Positions 52,581 through 63,774 of a stretch of 64,000 bases of DNA are shown here, one piece after another. How positions within the stretch are numbered: the stretch's first letter is position 1; every line of letters starts with the position of its first letter. A model generated the notes under the pieces. That model searched no databases and was not told the DNA's origin. It saw only the letters and a list, made by a program, of their open reading frames with translations. The DNA is from Thalassomonas viridans (GTDB taxonomy: Bacteria > Pseudomonadota > Gammaproteobacteria > Enterobacterales > Alteromonadaceae): NCBI RefSeq assembly GCF_000948985.2, contig NZ_CP059733.1, positions 5,518,001-5,582,000 on the forward strand. The letters are read 5' to 3'. The position numbers and the translations under genes were made by a program.

Positions 52581-55500
52581 TATGCTCTCCTGGACGGTAA
52601 TGCTTGATCCGAATGCAAAGGGGTTATATTGCTTTCTTGCGGACTTCCCCCCTGCTGCTGTGGCGTTTTTTCTTCCCCCATCCTCAGCAAGCTGGGGAAA
52701 AGTACCAGGGTAAATATCGCACTCACCCCCATGCCGCCGACAATAACCGTGGCCAGGCCCCGGTATATTTCACTGCCTACCCCGGGCATAAGCATCAGCG
52801 GCAACATGCCAAATAAACTGGTTAGGGTACTCATATAAACCGGACGTGCCCGCAAGCGCACCGCCTGCGCTACCGCCTGTGTTTTGTCTAAGCCCAGCCT
52901 CTGGCCGTCACGGGTTTGATCCACCAGCAAGATGGCATTATTAACCACCAGGCCGAGTAAAATAATAAACCCTATCATGGTCAGCAAATCCAGCGACTGG
53001 AAAGTCACCAGATTCAGCAGGTTCAGGGCGATAACCCCGCCGGCAACCGCCAGCGGCATCACCAACAACACCAGTAAACTGTCTTTGGCAGATTTAAATA
53101 AAGCCGTCATCAATAAGAACAAGATGATAAGCGCCAGGGCAAAGTTTTTGATCATGTCATTGATGGCCGAAGCCATTTTATTGGCATTACCGCTCAAAAG
53201 GATAGAAGCATTGGCGGGCAGCTCTTTTTTCATAACCGGGATGACTTTGTCATTAAGCACTTTCAGGGCTTCTTCCAGCGACATATTCGCCGGCGGCGAA
53301 ACCTGCAAACTTATGGTACGTTTGCCGTCCACCCGCCTTAACTGGGTCGGGCCTGCGGTGCGGATGATCTCCGTCAGCTCGCCTATGGTCTGGATACCGG
53401 CAAAAGGCGAATACACAGGCAGAGCCGCCAGTTCATCCGGGGTATGCCACTGATCGCCGCGCAGGATAACATTGACCCTGTCGTTGCCGTCAAAATATTC
53501 ATTGATAAATAAGCCGCTGGTATAGGCGCGGATGGCATTGGCGACATCCTGACGCGTTAGCCCCGCCTGGGTGATGCGCTGATCTTTGGGCAGCAATTTT
53601 AATTCTGGCTCCGCCAAACTTAGCCCGGGAATCGGAAACGCCGTGGTATCGGCCATATGTTCATTAATGGCCGCCATACCTGTGCCGGCAACTGCCATCA
53701 GGCGTTCAATATCCGGCCCTTTAATATCTATATCTACGGTACGGCCATTACCGCCGCCGGAAACATTGATCATAGAGCCGCGGAATAAGAACACCTGGGT
53801 ATCCGGCAAGTCGTTCAAAACCTGGGTGCGTACTATAGTCATCAGTTCCTCTACCCGGGTAGGATCGTCCGAATAGATAAAGCCACCGGTAGAGCCTGCG
53901 CCGTAAGAATAGAAGTTATAGCTTTTGATCTTAGGCTGCTGCTCCCCCGACAGATAAGGCGCCAGGCGCTCCTTCACCAGGTTGGCCAGTTCATGCTCGA
54001 TAATGTCAACATTGCCTCCGGGAGGAATATTCAGGCTAAAGAAAAAACCGTCGATGGGCGCCCGGGGCATAAAATCGGTTTTCGGCATCAGCATAGCGGC
54101 CACGGCTATCGAGCCCCCCACCAGCAAGGCAATCCAGGCACAACGTTTGGCAAGATTATCCGTTAACGCCATCACCAACTGGGTTAATTTGTCCCAGTAC
54201 CTGGCATAAGGATCTTGCTGCTCGCCGGTTTTTAGCAAGAACTTACTGGCAATAGGCAAGACGGTAATGGCGGCCACCAAAGAGGCGATCACCGCGATGG
54301 ATAAGGTTAGCGCCAGATCCGAAAACAACTGGCCCTCGATGCCTTCCATAAACAAGATCGGCAAGAAGATGGCGACACTGGTGGCGGTAGAGGCAAACAA
54401 GGCCCCGGTCACCTGCAAGGTGCCTTTGATCACCGCCTTGTGGTTGTCCAACCCCTGGCTGCGGAAGCGGACAATATTCTCCTGGACGATAATCGCGGCA
54501 TCGAGCACCAGGCCCACAGAAAACGCCAGGCCCGCCAGGGAAATAACATTCAAACTACGGTCAAAAATACTCAGGGCGACAAAAGCCACCAGCAGGGAAA
54601 TTGGGATAGTGGTGGCGATAATCAGGGTATTTTTCAAACCGCGCAGGAACAGCCACAAGATGATCAGCGCCAGCAACACACCTAATCCCAGGTTGTTTTG
54701 CACCAGCTTCAGGGCATTGCGGATATGCACCGAGGCATCAAAGCTTAAATCTATGGTCAGGCCGGCTTCTTTCATCGGCCCTTCGTTAAGCTCTTTAATG
54801 GCCCGGTTAATTTCGTCCAGCAGGGCCACGGTATTGGCGTCGTTTTGCCGCTTAACGGTAAAGTAATAGGCAGGCTGGCCGCTGCGTAAGTTGAAGCCGA
54901 AACGGTCAACCAGTGTATTTTCCACTGTGGCGATATCTTTAAGGTAAATGGGCCGGTTGCCGCTGTAGGCCACTATCATCTCGGTCAGGTTTTCCACACT
55001 ATATTTACCGGCAAAACGCACCGTATATTGCCTGCGGCCAACCTTGGCGGTACCGGCGGAAATATCGCTGGCACGGGCAACCGTATTGCTGATATCGCTG
55101 ATGCTGATCCCCAGAGACGCTGCCCGCAGGGGATCAAAAGAAATCCTCAGCTCTCTCGGCCGGGAGCTGGCCAGGTTCACCTGCCCCATACCCGGGATAC
55201 GGGCAAACCTGGGCTGGACCACATCTTCAATCAGCTTCTGGTACTGCCCCATGTCGGTATTCGGGTTGTCCGGCAAGGTCTTGATCATTAAAGACGCGGT
55301 ATTGGGCCCCCCCTGACCGCCACCGGCAGAAACCACGGGCTCGATCGCATCCAGCGGTAGGGGCGGCGCCTGGTTGAGGTTATTGATCACATCCAGCATC
55401 GCCCGCTGCATATCGGCGCCGACACCAAAGGTCAGGGTAATGCTGCCAAAACCGCGCTGGATGCTGGTGGTGACCTTAGTCACCCCCTGGGTGTTTTTCA

Positions 55501-55711
55501 CCACATTCTCAATCGGCTCTATGATCACCGACTCCATTTCCTCCGGCGCAGCACTGCGCCAGCCGGTGCCGATGGTAATCTGCGGTTGTTCGATATCCGG
55601 CGTTAACTGAATGGGGAGTTTAAAAACACTTAACAGGCCAAAAACCATGATCAGGGCAACAATCACGATCACGGCTGCCGGGTTTTTTAATGCTGCGCGG
55701 GTAAGATTCAT
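52580..55711 (-). CDS. RND multidrug efflux permease (AcrB/HAE1 type)
   Basis: Proton-driven inner-membrane pump, 1043 residues with about 12 membrane segments and two large periplasmic loops. Family marks: the N-terminal helix then IQLTPDIEQPQITIGT, and GLVLDAAIIVQENIVRF in helix 4 with Asp near the proton-relay site. The C-terminal half has LLVLLVMPLAVAGG and GLVVNNAILLVDQTRD, the latter found in AcrB-type pumps. The start MNLTRAALKNPAAVIVIV fits. It forms an operon with the adaptor. Substrate not predictable; it could be drugs, solvents or bile-like compounds. Confidence 0.95.
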   Translation of the reverse strand: MNLTRAALKNPAAVIVIVALIMVFGLLSVFKLPIQLTPDIEQPQITIGTGWRSAAPEEMESVIIEPIENVVKNTQGVTKVTTSIQRGFGSITLTFGVGADMQRAMLDVINNLNQAPPLPLDAIEPVVSAGGGQGGPNTASLMIKTLPDNPNTDMGQYQKLIEDVVQPRFARIPGMGQVNLASSRPRELRISFDPLRAASLGISISDISNTVARASDISAGTAKVGRRQYTVRFAGKYSVENLTEMIVAYSGNRPIYLKDIATVENTLVDRFGFNLRSGQPAYYFTVKRQNDANTVALLDEINRAIKELNEGPMKEAGLTIDLSFDASVHIRNALKLVQNNLGLGVLLALIILWLFLRGLKNTLIIATTIPISLLVAFVALSIFDRSLNVISLAGLAFSVGLVLDAAIIVQENIVRFRSQGLDNHKAVIKGTLQVTGALFASTATSVAIFLPILFMEGIEGQLFSDLALTLSIAVIASLVAAITVLPIASKFLLKTGEQQDPYARYWDKLTQLVMALTDNLAKRCAWIALLVGGSIAVAAMLMPKTDFMPRAPIDGFFFSLNIPPGGNVDIIEHELANLVKERLAPYLSGEQQPKIKSYNFYSYGAGSTGGFIYSDDPTRVEELMTIVRTQVLNDLPDTQVFLFRGSMINVSGGGNGRTVDIDIKGPDIERLMAVAGTGMAAINEHMADTTAFPIPGLSLAEPELKLLPKDQRITQAGLTRQDVANAIRAYTSGLFINEYFDGNDRVNVILRGDQWHTPDELAALPVYSPFAGIQTIGELTEIIRTAGPTQLRRVDGKRTISLQVSPPANMSLEEALKVLNDKVIPVMKKELPANASILLSGNANKMASAINDMIKNFALALIILFLLMTALFKSAKDSLLVLLVMPLAVAGGVIALNLLNLVTFQSLDLLTMIGFIILLGLVVNNAILLVDQTRDGQRLGLDKTQAVAQAVRLRARPVYMSTLTSLFGMLPLMLMPGVGSEIYRGLATVIVGGMGVSAIFTLVLFPSLLRMGEEKTPQQQGGSPQESNITPLHSDQALPSRRA

Positions 55712-55935
55712 TATTAATTCTCAAATCTATCATCTGGTGCCGATTATATTAAAAAGCGGGATGAACTTGAGAAAAAACAGGTTGAACGGCATTAATTCTA
55801 CGGTAAAACTAATTTCTGCAACAAAGACTTACAATTAGAATTAATCAACAACATTAACAGTATTATCCTTAATAACTTCATCAGACACATCCTGAATAAC
55901 CTTATCAGTATTAGCCATAATCCTGTTAATGACCA

Positions 55936-55964
55936 GCTCCCGGCGGCAGTAAACCACCGGGAGC
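55936..55964 (-). terminator. Possible terminator after tldD
   Basis: Inverted repeat GCTCCCGG / CCGGGAGC, 8 bp, with a 13-base loop, about 20 bases after the tldD stop. No T-run follows on the minus strand, so this is a weak call. The rest of 55712-55984 shows no gene. Confidence 0.4.
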
Positions 55965-55984
55965 CGGGAAGACTTGAGTTGGGG

Positions 55985-57424
55985 TTACTGGGTGCCGCCT
56001 ATGGTCATTTCATCGACTTTGACTGTCGGCTGCCCGACCCCCACAGGCACGCTTTGCCCGTCCTTGCCGCAGATCCCCACCCCGGCATCGAGCTTGAGAT
56101 CATTGCCCACCATGCTGACATTTTTCATCGCTTCCGGACCGCTGCCGATCAGGGTAGCGCCTTTCACCGGCGAGGTAATTTCACCGTTTTCAATCAGATA
56201 GGCTTCCGAGGTGGTAAAGACAAACTTACCTGAGGTGATATCCACCTGGCCGCCGGCAAAATTCGGGGCATAAATGCCTTTTTTCACCGACTTGATGATG
56301 TCCTCAGGGCTGTGCTCGCCGCCAAGCATATAGGTATTGGTCATCCTCGGCATCGGCAGGTGGGCATAAGATTCACGCCGGCCGTTACCCGTGGGCTTAA
56401 CTCCCATCAAAGCGGCATTATGTTTGTCCTGCATATAACCTTTAAGGATGCCTTTTTCGATCAGCACATTATATTGCCCCGGGGTACCTTCATCGTCGAT
56501 GTTTACCGAGCCCCGGCGGTTGCTGAGAGTACCGTCGTCAACTATGGTGCAATGCTCGGACGTTACCTGCTGGCCGACCTTGCCGGAGAAAGCCGAGGAA
56601 CCTTTACGGTTAAAGTCCCCTTCCAGGCCATGGCCTACCGCTTCATGCAATAACACCCCGGGCCAGCCGGCCCCGAGCACCACGGGCAGGTTCCCGGCAG
56701 GCGCATCTATCGCCACCAGGTTCACCAGCGCCTGGCGCACCGCTTCTTCGGCATATGCCAGGTAACGGGCCTTACCGTTTTGTGCTTCAAAGAAATAACT
56801 GTAATCGGTACGGCCGCCGCCGCCTGAGCTGGCCCGCTCGCGTTTACCGTTTTCTTCCACCAGCACAGAGCAGTTCAGGCGCACCAAGGGACGTATATCC
56901 GTGGCATAGGTGCCGTCGGTTGCCGCCACCAGCACTTTTTCATAAACGCCGGACAAGTTGACGATAACCTGCTGCACCCTTTTGTCTGTCGCACGGGCGT
57001 GGGCTTCTACCTCATGCATCAAATTGATTTTCTGCTCCTGGGTCAGGCTCGACAGCGGCTCAACCGCAGCATAGGTCAGCACAGGGCTTTGGCGCTTAAA
57101 TGCCTGAACCGTGGCGCTCTGGCCGCTGTGTGCTATGCCTTTGGCAGCATCCGCCGCCAGTTTCAGGGAGCGCTCGGAAATATCATCGGAATAGGAAAAG
57201 CCGGTTTTTTCACCGGAAATCGCCCTGACGCCGACGCCGCGTTCAATATTATATGACCCTTCCCGGACGATACCGTCTTCCAGCATCCAGGACTCGTGCT
57301 GACTGGCCTGGAAATACAGATCGGCGTAATCAATTTGTCTTTGCCGGAAACTTTCAAGGGTCCGGCCTAAAACGGCTTCATCAATCTGGCTCTCGCCTAA
57401 CAGCTCCTGCTCAACATTATTCAT
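55985..57424 (-). CDS. tldD: Metalloprotease TldD
   Basis: Subunit of the TldD/TldE (PmbA) zinc protease, which degrades unfolded peptides and processes some microcin- and CcdA-type proteins. 479 residues. The zinc motif HEAVGH lies in [20 protein letters not shown]. The family C-terminus is present ([29 protein letters not shown]). The start [12 protein letters not shown] overlaps the end of the nitrilase-like gene upstream by 8 bases. The partner PmbA is not in this window. Confidence 0.97.
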   Translation of the reverse strand: MNNVEQELLGESQIDEAVLGRTLESFRQRQIDYADLYFQASQHESWMLEDGIVREGSYNIERGVGVRAISGEKTGFSYSDDISERSLKLAADAAKGIAHSGQSATVQAFKRQSPVLTYAAVEPLSSLTQEQKINLMHEVEAHARATDKRVQQVIVNLSGVYEKVLVAATDGTYATDIRPLVRLNCSVLVEENGKRERASSGGGGRTDYSYFFEAQNGKARYLAYAEEAVRQALVNLVAIDAPAGNLPVVLGAGWPGVLLHEAVGHGLEGDFNRKGSSAFSGKVGQQVTSEHCTIVDDGTLSNRRGSVNIDDEGTPGQYNVLIEKGILKGYMQDKHNAALMGVKPTGNGRRESYAHLPMPRMTNTYMLGGEHSPEDIIKSVKKGIYAPNFAGGQVDITSGKFVFTTSEAYLIENGEITSPVKGATLIGSGPEAMKNVSMVGNDLKLDAGVGICGKDGQSVPVGVGQPTVKVDEMTIGGTQ

Positions 57425-58253
57425 AAGACATTAACTCGGTTTTAAATTGGTTATGCTCAGACACTGGAATGCTTTCACGCACCTTGACCAGTTCTTCACT
57501 TGAATATTCGGCAGTCGCCACGCCGATACCGGTTTCCAGGCCGGATAAGATTTCCCCCCAGGGGCTGATGATCATGCTGTGGCCCCAGGTTTCACGGCCG
57601 TTTTTATGCACGCCTTCCTGGTTTGCCGCCACGATAAACACCTGGTTTTCAATGGCCCTGGCCCGCAGCAGGGTTTGCCAGTGCGCCTTGCCCGTCACCC
57701 GGGTAAAGGCGCTGGGCACGGTGATAATATCGGCGCCGCGACATCTGAGCTGGCGGTATAATTCCGGAAAACGTAAATCATAACAAACCGACAAACCCAC
57801 CTTGGCAAAAGGGGTTGTCACCACCTCCACCGATTTTCCCGCCTGGGTATATTTAGATTCAAAATAATGCTTTTCATTATCCTGGACATGTACGTCGAAT
57901 AAATGAATCTTGTCGTAACGTCCCAGCTGCTCTCCCTGCGGCGAAAAAACACAGCTGCTGTTGGTAAACTTATCCCCCGGCTCCGCCAGGGTCGGCACGG
58001 TTCCCCCCACCAGATATACCCGGTATTTTTGCGCCAGCGCCGCCAGCCCCCGGCGCAGTGCATCATCTTCTGCGGTTGCTTTTGCCAGGGTTAACTGGTC
58101 GACATCCCGGGCGCCAAAGAATAAACAACATTCGGGCACCACCACCAGGTGCTGGTCGGCAATGTCCAGGGACTGTAACTGCTGCTCTATAGCATCCAGG
58201 TTGGCATTAACGTCCGGCATGGAACACAACTGAACTGCTGATAATTTAGCCAT
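57417..58253 (-). CDS. Carbon-nitrogen hydrolase (Nit1/deaminated-glutathione amidase-like)
   Basis: 278-residue amidase of the nitrilase superfamily. The catalytic triad is in place: Glu41 ([10 protein letters not shown]), Lys115 ([13 protein letters not shown]) and Cys157 ([13 protein letters not shown]). The DVHV and RFPELYRQL stretches match the Nit1-type proteins that hydrolyse deaminated glutathione. It lies between yhdP and tldD with 8-base overlaps on both sides, the usual gammaproteobacterial arrangement. Exact substrate is inferred from family. Confidence 0.93.
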   Translation of the reverse strand: MAKLSAVQLCSMPDVNANLDAIEQQLQSLDIADQHLVVVPECCLFFGARDVDQLTLAKATAEDDALRRGLAALAQKYRVYLVGGTVPTLAEPGDKFTNSSCVFSPQGEQLGRYDKIHLFDVHVQDNEKHYFESKYTQAGKSVEVVTTPFAKVGLSVCYDLRFPELYRQLRCRGADIITVPSAFTRVTGKAHWQTLLRARAIENQVFIVAANQEGVHKNGRETWGHSMIISPWGEILSGLETGIGVATAEYSSEELVKVRESIPVSEHNQFKTELMSYE

Positions 58254-61200
58254 CGATTTCCTTCACTTGCTGTAAATGGTTTATGGGGAGTTTGCCTCCC
58301 TGGTCACCCGCCTTCTTTTCGCCGCTGACCTCAGGTGTGACCGCGGGCGTTTCAATGATCTTGGGCGGGGTTGAACGGCCAACGCTGACATCCTTGGTTT
58401 TGCGGTCGACCAACTGCAAATCCGGCTCGGTAATGCTGCCGGTTAATTCAAAATTAAGTTCTGATACTACCTTAGAGGTAAACACTTCATCTATGGCGAT
58501 ACCGGCTAAAAAGGTCACCGGATTTAAGGTGGCGATCCAGGCCAGTACCGGCAAACTCGACGTCAGGTTAGGCTTATAGGACATACGGTAGTCCAGCAAT
58601 TCCTCTCCCAGCCGGGTATTGCCTTTCATGGCCAAATCCCCTGCCGTTCCTTTCATCATAGTATTGTCTGTATATAACACGCCCTGCTCGATATGAAAAT
58701 CGCCTTTGATTTCGCTATAGAAAATACCGTCGCTGAAAATATCGCGAAAATCCAGGGTCAGTTTCCGTACCAGGGACTGCAGGCTGAGTACCGACAGGAT
58801 GCGCAGCCCCTTGTCGCTGACATCCGCCAGGTAGCCGTCGTCAATACGGACTTTGACATCCCCGTCGAGCTCATCCAGGGCATAGTTTTGCGGCCCTCCC
58901 GGCCAGCTGGCGGTAAATTCAACTTTACCGCCACTGTCTTTGATAATGGAGGCAAAACCCAGTTTTTCAATTTCATGCTCGACATCTTTGGTGGAGAATT
59001 CGCCGCTCATTTGTGTCGCCGAACTGTCCAGGTTATGGGTCCAGCGGCCGTCCAGCGTCAGCCGGGTTTTATCGCGCCGGGCAACGAAGTTTTTCAGTTC
59101 GATCACATCGTCGCCGCTATGCTTTATTTCAAAGTCCAGCTCGCCGAAATCCAGCTCATCGAGACGGCAGGCATCGCAATGCACCCGCATCGGCGGCACA
59201 TTGGCGAAAATAATATCATTTTCGGCCCTGAGATTTGCCGCACTTTGCCCTAAGGTTTCTTCCGCAGCATCAGCCGTTTTCAGGTTGAGAAAATCGGCGT
59301 CTATATCTATGCCCTGGGCATACCAGTCCGGATAAAACTTGATTTGGCCGCGGGCTTCTTTGGCATTAAGTTGCAGCAACCACCAGCTATCCTGATCCAG
59401 CAGGTTAAATGAAACATCGGTTAATGCCTGCCCGACGATATCCAGGCTGCCTACCGAGCCACGGATACGCTCGGGCTGGGCCAACAGGTTATTTCCCTCA
59501 TGGGTATTGCTGTCTAAACTGTCCAGGATATCCAGGATCAGGGGTTGCCATTGGCTCACCTTAGCCTGATCTAACTTGGCGGTAATATGGAAGCCGTCCA
59601 TAGGCAAAAGCATAGTTTCGTCCCCAAGCACCAGATGGGCGCGGGAGAACTGCACTTTTTCATGGTTGAGTACGCCGTAAAAACTCAGTTGCTCGCCGAA
59701 GTTGGCGTTGATGGTTGACTGGTTAAGCTGGCCGGAAACCTTGGCCTTAAACGGGGTTTTCCCTGTTGCCGGCAGGGCAAAGGGCTCAGGTAACATCAAT
59801 TCGGTGGCCGCCATATCGGACGCCAGGGTAAAGTCATAAGAAAACCCGCCGTCATGGTGCATATTCAGCGACAGCTCCCCCTGCCAGTTCAGCTCTCCTG
59901 CGCCATATTTCTCAAGCTCCCGGGGCAGCTGCCCGAGCCAGAGTTTATCCTGCCAGCCGGCATCAATATCGATTTTCGTGTGGTAATAATCGCTTTTATC
60001 TTGCGCCGCCAGCTTAAGAGTTAAGGGCAGGCCGCGCCAGTTCAGGCTTAATTTGTCCAGGGCAAGGACATCGTTTTCGAAGGTCAACCGGCCGTTCACC
60101 TGGCTAAAGTCCATCTCCGGCGCCTGCAGGGCAATTTGGTTATCGGCAAAATCCACCACACCGCGAACCAGGGTCGCATCCGTATCCTGCAGCGGAATAC
60201 TCAGGAAAAACTCGCCGGATACGGGCCCGGAAACCACCAGCTCTTCCAGGGTAGCCCCTACGCTATCCTTCATCGGGCTTAACAGCATCAGCTCGGTAAC
60301 CGCCTTGGGAGACACCCGGTTTACCGGGGCAGCAACCGTCAGCAGCTGTTCGTCCGACAGGCTTTTGATCTCGGCTTCAACACCGGCAACCTTGACGCCG
60401 GTAAGTTCGCCGCCGCGTGCGCTGATCAACATGCTGTCGTTGGTAAAATTCAGGTTGGCGGAAAAGTCCGTGATTGCCGGCCACAGGGGATCAAATTTAA
60501 AGACAGCTTTTTCCAGCTCGGCATCTACGGTAAAAATACCGCTATGTCCGTCAGCCGGCCCGGTGAAAGGAAAACGCTGCAGCGGGCCGTTAAATAATAC
60601 CGACGCCTGGGGGATCACGCCGGAGACAATTCCCTCTTTCAGGTAATCCACCAGATCCTGTCCCATCAACAAATGGGGATAGTAATAATGGGCATTGGCG
60701 GCATCGACATTAACCACAGACGCCAGCAGCGACATGCTCGCCTCACCGCCTTCGGGGGCTGCCAGCGCCAGGTCGCCGGAAAGCTCCAGTTCAGGCGAGA
60801 ATAAGCGGATCTCCTCCGCCTTCAGTTGCCAGCCGTTATCGCTTATTTCGGCAGAAACAGAGGCGCTTAAGCTGTCATAGGGAATGGGGCGCGTAAAATG
60901 TTGCTGAAAGTCCAGGGCGCCGTTACTGGCGTGAATATCCAGGGCCAATTGCTGATCCGCCAGCGAAACACTGCCGGAGGCATGTTTTATCCCCGGGATA
61001 CCTGAGCCGTACTCTGTGCTGATATCATTAAAATCCGCCACCAGCTGCAATTTGTCGCTTTGTTTTTGCAGGTAGATATCGGTTAAATAACCCGTGGGCG
61101 CCAGTTGGGCGATCACCCGGTTGACTTCTTCACTGTCCACCAGCAAAGAAGAAAAATGCCTCAGCCCGGACAAGTCCACATAAGAAAGATAAGTAAAGAG

Positions 61201-62232
61201 GTTAGAGCCCAGCTTTTGCGCCTGTACGCTAAACGGCTGCAATTCCTGCTGATCGACACTTAACTTCAGCTGCGACGACTGCAGACTGAACTGGTTAAAG
61301 TTATTCAGGTCTGTAGCCAGGAACTGTCCTTCCCTGATGGCAAGCTGGTGGCGGACCTGGCCGTCCTGCCAACTGATTTCATTGTCACCCAATACCAGCT
61401 GCAGCTGGCCGGCAACACCTTTGTCTATGGTCAGCCAGGCATTAAAGTTCAGTACCGAGTCGGTATTGTCGATCTCGGTTGCCAGCACATCGGCAAGCCA
61501 GGGGGTGATATTCACCTGGTTGGCGGCCAGGAAAACCTGCCCGGACATTTCCGAGCGCTCACTGCCGTTGATATCCAGCTGCACTTTTAAATTGTTTGAG
61601 GTGATGCCGTCGAGGATGACATCCCCTTTCGCCTGATGGCGGCTGTCCTCATTCACCCAGTCCAGGTAGCTGATCAAAAAGGTACTGCTTTGCTCTTGTG
61701 TCTGCAAAATGATCTGGGAATTGCGCAGGGAAAAACGCTCAATCTGCTCAAGAAACAACTCGGTTAATTTGCCGAACTCCGGCGCTTCTGCCTGGTTGTC
61801 CTGCTGCGCCAGCAATAAAGCGGGATCCAGCACCATCTTGGCTCCCGCCAGGGTAAAATCATGGGTGATCAACTGGCGGGCACGGATAGTAGCCCAAAAA
61901 TCCAGGTGGATATCTATGCTCTTAATAAAAACATTTACAGCATCCGATTGCAGCAGGCTGACATTTTTCGCCACCAGCACAGGCCCCTGCCCCTGCCAGT
62001 CCATGGATAAACTGCCGATTAAAATCTGGCTCTGGTAGGTATTGCTCAGGTATTCCTGAAGGTCTTGCCGGTAGTTATGGGCATAAGGCAACATAAGGCG
62101 CATGGCACTGATCACAACCGCGATCAGCACAAGCAAGATCGCTATGGTTTTATACAGGCGATTCAACCAAAGATTTAATACCTTTGAAACACTCAAATTT
62201 ATAAGCACCCTATTAACATTTACATTTTCCAC
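58246..62232 (-). CDS. yhdP: YhdP family AsmA-like intermembrane lipid transport protein
   Basis: Large inner-membrane-anchored protein of 1328 residues. In E. coli YhdP acts with TamB and YdbH in moving phospholipids to the outer membrane. A single N-terminal membrane helix (about residues 28-48: TIAILLVLIAVVISAMRLMLPYA) precedes a long beta-rich, AsmA/bridge-like periplasmic part with repeated LDGRW- and MKG-type segments. The C-terminal conserved section (MKGTAGDLAMKGNTRLGEELLDYRMSYKPNLTSSLPVLAWIATLNPVTFLAGI) is typical of the family. It is followed by a short Pro-rich tail. Part of the maf-rng-yhdP-nit-tldD cluster. Confidence 0.95.
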   Translation of the reverse strand: MENVNVNRVLINLSVSKVLNLWLNRLYKTIAILLVLIAVVISAMRLMLPYAHNYRQDLQEYLSNTYQSQILIGSLSMDWQGQGPVLVAKNVSLLQSDAVNVFIKSIDIHLDFWATIRARQLITHDFTLAGAKMVLDPALLLAQQDNQAEAPEFGKLTELFLEQIERFSLRNSQIILQTQEQSSTFLISYLDWVNEDSRHQAKGDVILDGITSNNLKVQLDINGSERSEMSGQVFLAANQVNITPWLADVLATEIDNTDSVLNFNAWLTIDKGVAGQLQLVLGDNEISWQDGQVRHQLAIREGQFLATDLNNFNQFSLQSSQLKLSVDQQELQPFSVQAQKLGSNLFTYLSYVDLSGLRHFSSLLVDSEEVNRVIAQLAPTGYLTDIYLQKQSDKLQLVADFNDISTEYGSGIPGIKHASGSVSLADQQLALDIHASNGALDFQQHFTRPIPYDSLSASVSAEISDNGWQLKAEEIRLFSPELELSGDLALAAPEGGEASMSLLASVVNVDAANAHYYYPHLLMGQDLVDYLKEGIVSGVIPQASVLFNGPLQRFPFTGPADGHSGIFTVDAELEKAVFKFDPLWPAITDFSANLNFTNDSMLISARGGELTGVKVAGVEAEIKSLSDEQLLTVAAPVNRVSPKAVTELMLLSPMKDSVGATLEELVVSGPVSGEFFLSIPLQDTDATLVRGVVDFADNQIALQAPEMDFSQVNGRLTFENDVLALDKLSLNWRGLPLTLKLAAQDKSDYYHTKIDIDAGWQDKLWLGQLPRELEKYGAGELNWQGELSLNMHHDGGFSYDFTLASDMAATELMLPEPFALPATGKTPFKAKVSGQLNQSTINANFGEQLSFYGVLNHEKVQFSRAHLVLGDETMLLPMDGFHITAKLDQAKVSQWQPLILDILDSLDSNTHEGNNLLAQPERIRGSVGSLDIVGQALTDVSFNLLDQDSWWLLQLNAKEARGQIKFYPDWYAQGIDIDADFLNLKTADAAEETLGQSAANLRAENDIIFANVPPMRVHCDACRLDELDFGELDFEIKHSGDDVIELKNFVARRDKTRLTLDGRWTHNLDSSATQMSGEFSTKDVEHEIEKLGFASIIKDSGGKVEFTASWPGGPQNYALDELDGDVKVRIDDGYLADVSDKGLRILSVLSLQSLVRKLTLDFRDIFSDGIFYSEIKGDFHIEQGVLYTDNTMMKGTAGDLAMKGNTRLGEELLDYRMSYKPNLTSSLPVLAWIATLNPVTFLAGIAIDEVFTSKVVSELNFELTGSITEPDLQLVDRKTKDVSVGRSTPPKIIETPAVTPEVSGEKKAGDQGGKLPINHLQQVKEIDG

Positions 62233-62299
62233 TTAACAGCCGCAACTGCGGCTTTAGCTAAATCTGTGTAACTCTCCCTATTCTACACCATGGCAGCGG

Positions 62300-63766
62300 T
62301 CACATCATGATGACGTCAAACTGCTCCTGATTATACATAGGCTCTGTCTGCACCTTAATCAGCTTGCCGATAAACACTTCCAGCTCTGCCAGGTTATGGT
62401 ATTCGTCGTTCACCAAAAACTCGCTGACCTGGGATGACGCATAAACAATAAACTTATCGGCGTCATAGGCCCGGTTAACCCGGACGATTTCCCGCAGGAT
62501 TTCAAAACAGACGGTTTCCACGGTTTTTAAATTGCCGCGGCCGGAACAGACGCTGCATTCGCTGCACAGCACATGCTCCAGGCTTTCCCGGGTACGCTTG
62601 CGGGTCATTTCCACCAACCCCAGGGAAGAGAAACCGTGCACGCTGAACTTCACCTTGTCCTTGGACATCGCCTGCTCCAGGCTGTGCAATACCCTGTGCT
62701 TGTGCTCTTCATTATTCATATCGATAAAGTCGATAATAATGATGCCCCCCAGGTTGCGCAGCCTTAACTGGCGGGCAATGGCCTGGGTCGCTTCGATATT
62801 GGTACTGAAAATCGTTTCTTCCAGGTTGCGGTGACCGACATAAGCCCCGGTATTGATATCTATGGTGGTCATGGCTTCGGTTTGATCGATAATCAAAGAG
62901 CCGCCGGATTTCAGTTCAATTTTCCTGTGCAGGGCCCGCTGGATCTCCTGCTCGGTATCAAAGAGATCAAAAATGGGCCTTTCCCCGGGATAATATTCCA
63001 GTACCGAAGTCAGCTCGGGAACAAACTCCCGGGTAAAATCCACCAGCTGATCAAAGCTCAGCTTAGAATCGATACGGATACGTTCCAGCGAGATCCCCAC
63101 CACATCCCGGATCACCCGAAAGGCCAGGGATAAATCCTGGTACAGGGGAGTTTTGACCACTTTTCTTTGTTTTCGTTCCTGTATTTTTTCCCAGACCCGG
63201 CGCAAAAACTCGGCATCATGCTGCAAATCCGGCTCATCCGCGCCTTCGGCGGCGGTCCTGACAATAAAGCCATGCTGGTCGTCACAATATTCGCTGACGA
63301 TGCCTTTTAAGCGGCTTCTTTCTTTAATATCCTCAATACGCTGAGAAATCCCCGCGTGCTGGGCTCCCGGCATCAGCACCAAATAACGGGAAGCTATGGT
63401 GAGATCTGTGGTTAACCTGGCGCCTTTAGTACCTAGCGGGTCTTTAACCACCTGCACCATCAGGTACTGGCCTTCATGCACTAAGCTGCGGATATCCGGG
63501 ACCTGATCATTGTCATTATCGTTTTTCGCGGTGATCAGCTTGGAATTGATATCCGAGGCATGTAAAAAAGCGGCCTTTTCAAGGTTGATATCGATAAACG
63601 CCGCCTGCATCCCCGGCAATACCCGGATAACCTTACCCAGATAAATATTGCCTACCAGCCCCCGCCGGGCTTCCCGCTCGACATGAACTTCCTGGAGCAC
63701 GCCGTTTTCTATCAGGGCGACCCGGGTTTCACTCGGGGTAACATTAACCAGTAACTCTGCGCTCAT
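62300..63766 (-). CDS. rng: Ribonuclease G
   Basis: Endoribonuclease of the RNase E/G family, needed for 16S rRNA 5' maturation and mRNA decay. The ATG at 63766 (MSAELLVNVTPSETRVAL) has AAGGGTGA before it; the frame continues 15 codons upstream. 488 residues. An S1 domain comes first (GNIYLGKVIRVLPGMQAAFIDI). The catalytic acid residues lie in TTIDINTG and IIDFIDMNN. The zinc-link CSECSVC is present. Followed by yhdP after about 68 bases. Confidence 0.97.
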   Translation of the reverse strand: MSAELLVNVTPSETRVALIENGVLQEVHVEREARRGLVGNIYLGKVIRVLPGMQAAFIDINLEKAAFLHASDINSKLITAKNDNDNDQVPDIRSLVHEGQYLMVQVVKDPLGTKGARLTTDLTIASRYLVLMPGAQHAGISQRIEDIKERSRLKGIVSEYCDDQHGFIVRTAAEGADEPDLQHDAEFLRRVWEKIQERKQRKVVKTPLYQDLSLAFRVIRDVVGISLERIRIDSKLSFDQLVDFTREFVPELTSVLEYYPGERPIFDLFDTEQEIQRALHRKIELKSGGSLIIDQTEAMTTIDINTGAYVGHRNLEETIFSTNIEATQAIARQLRLRNLGGIIIIDFIDMNNEEHKHRVLHSLEQAMSKDKVKFSVHGFSSLGLVEMTRKRTRESLEHVLCSECSVCSGRGNLKTVETVCFEILREIVRVNRAYDADKFIVYASSQVSEFLVNDEYHNLAELEVFIGKLIKVQTEPMYNQEQFDVIMM

Positions 63767-63774
63767 CTTCACCC

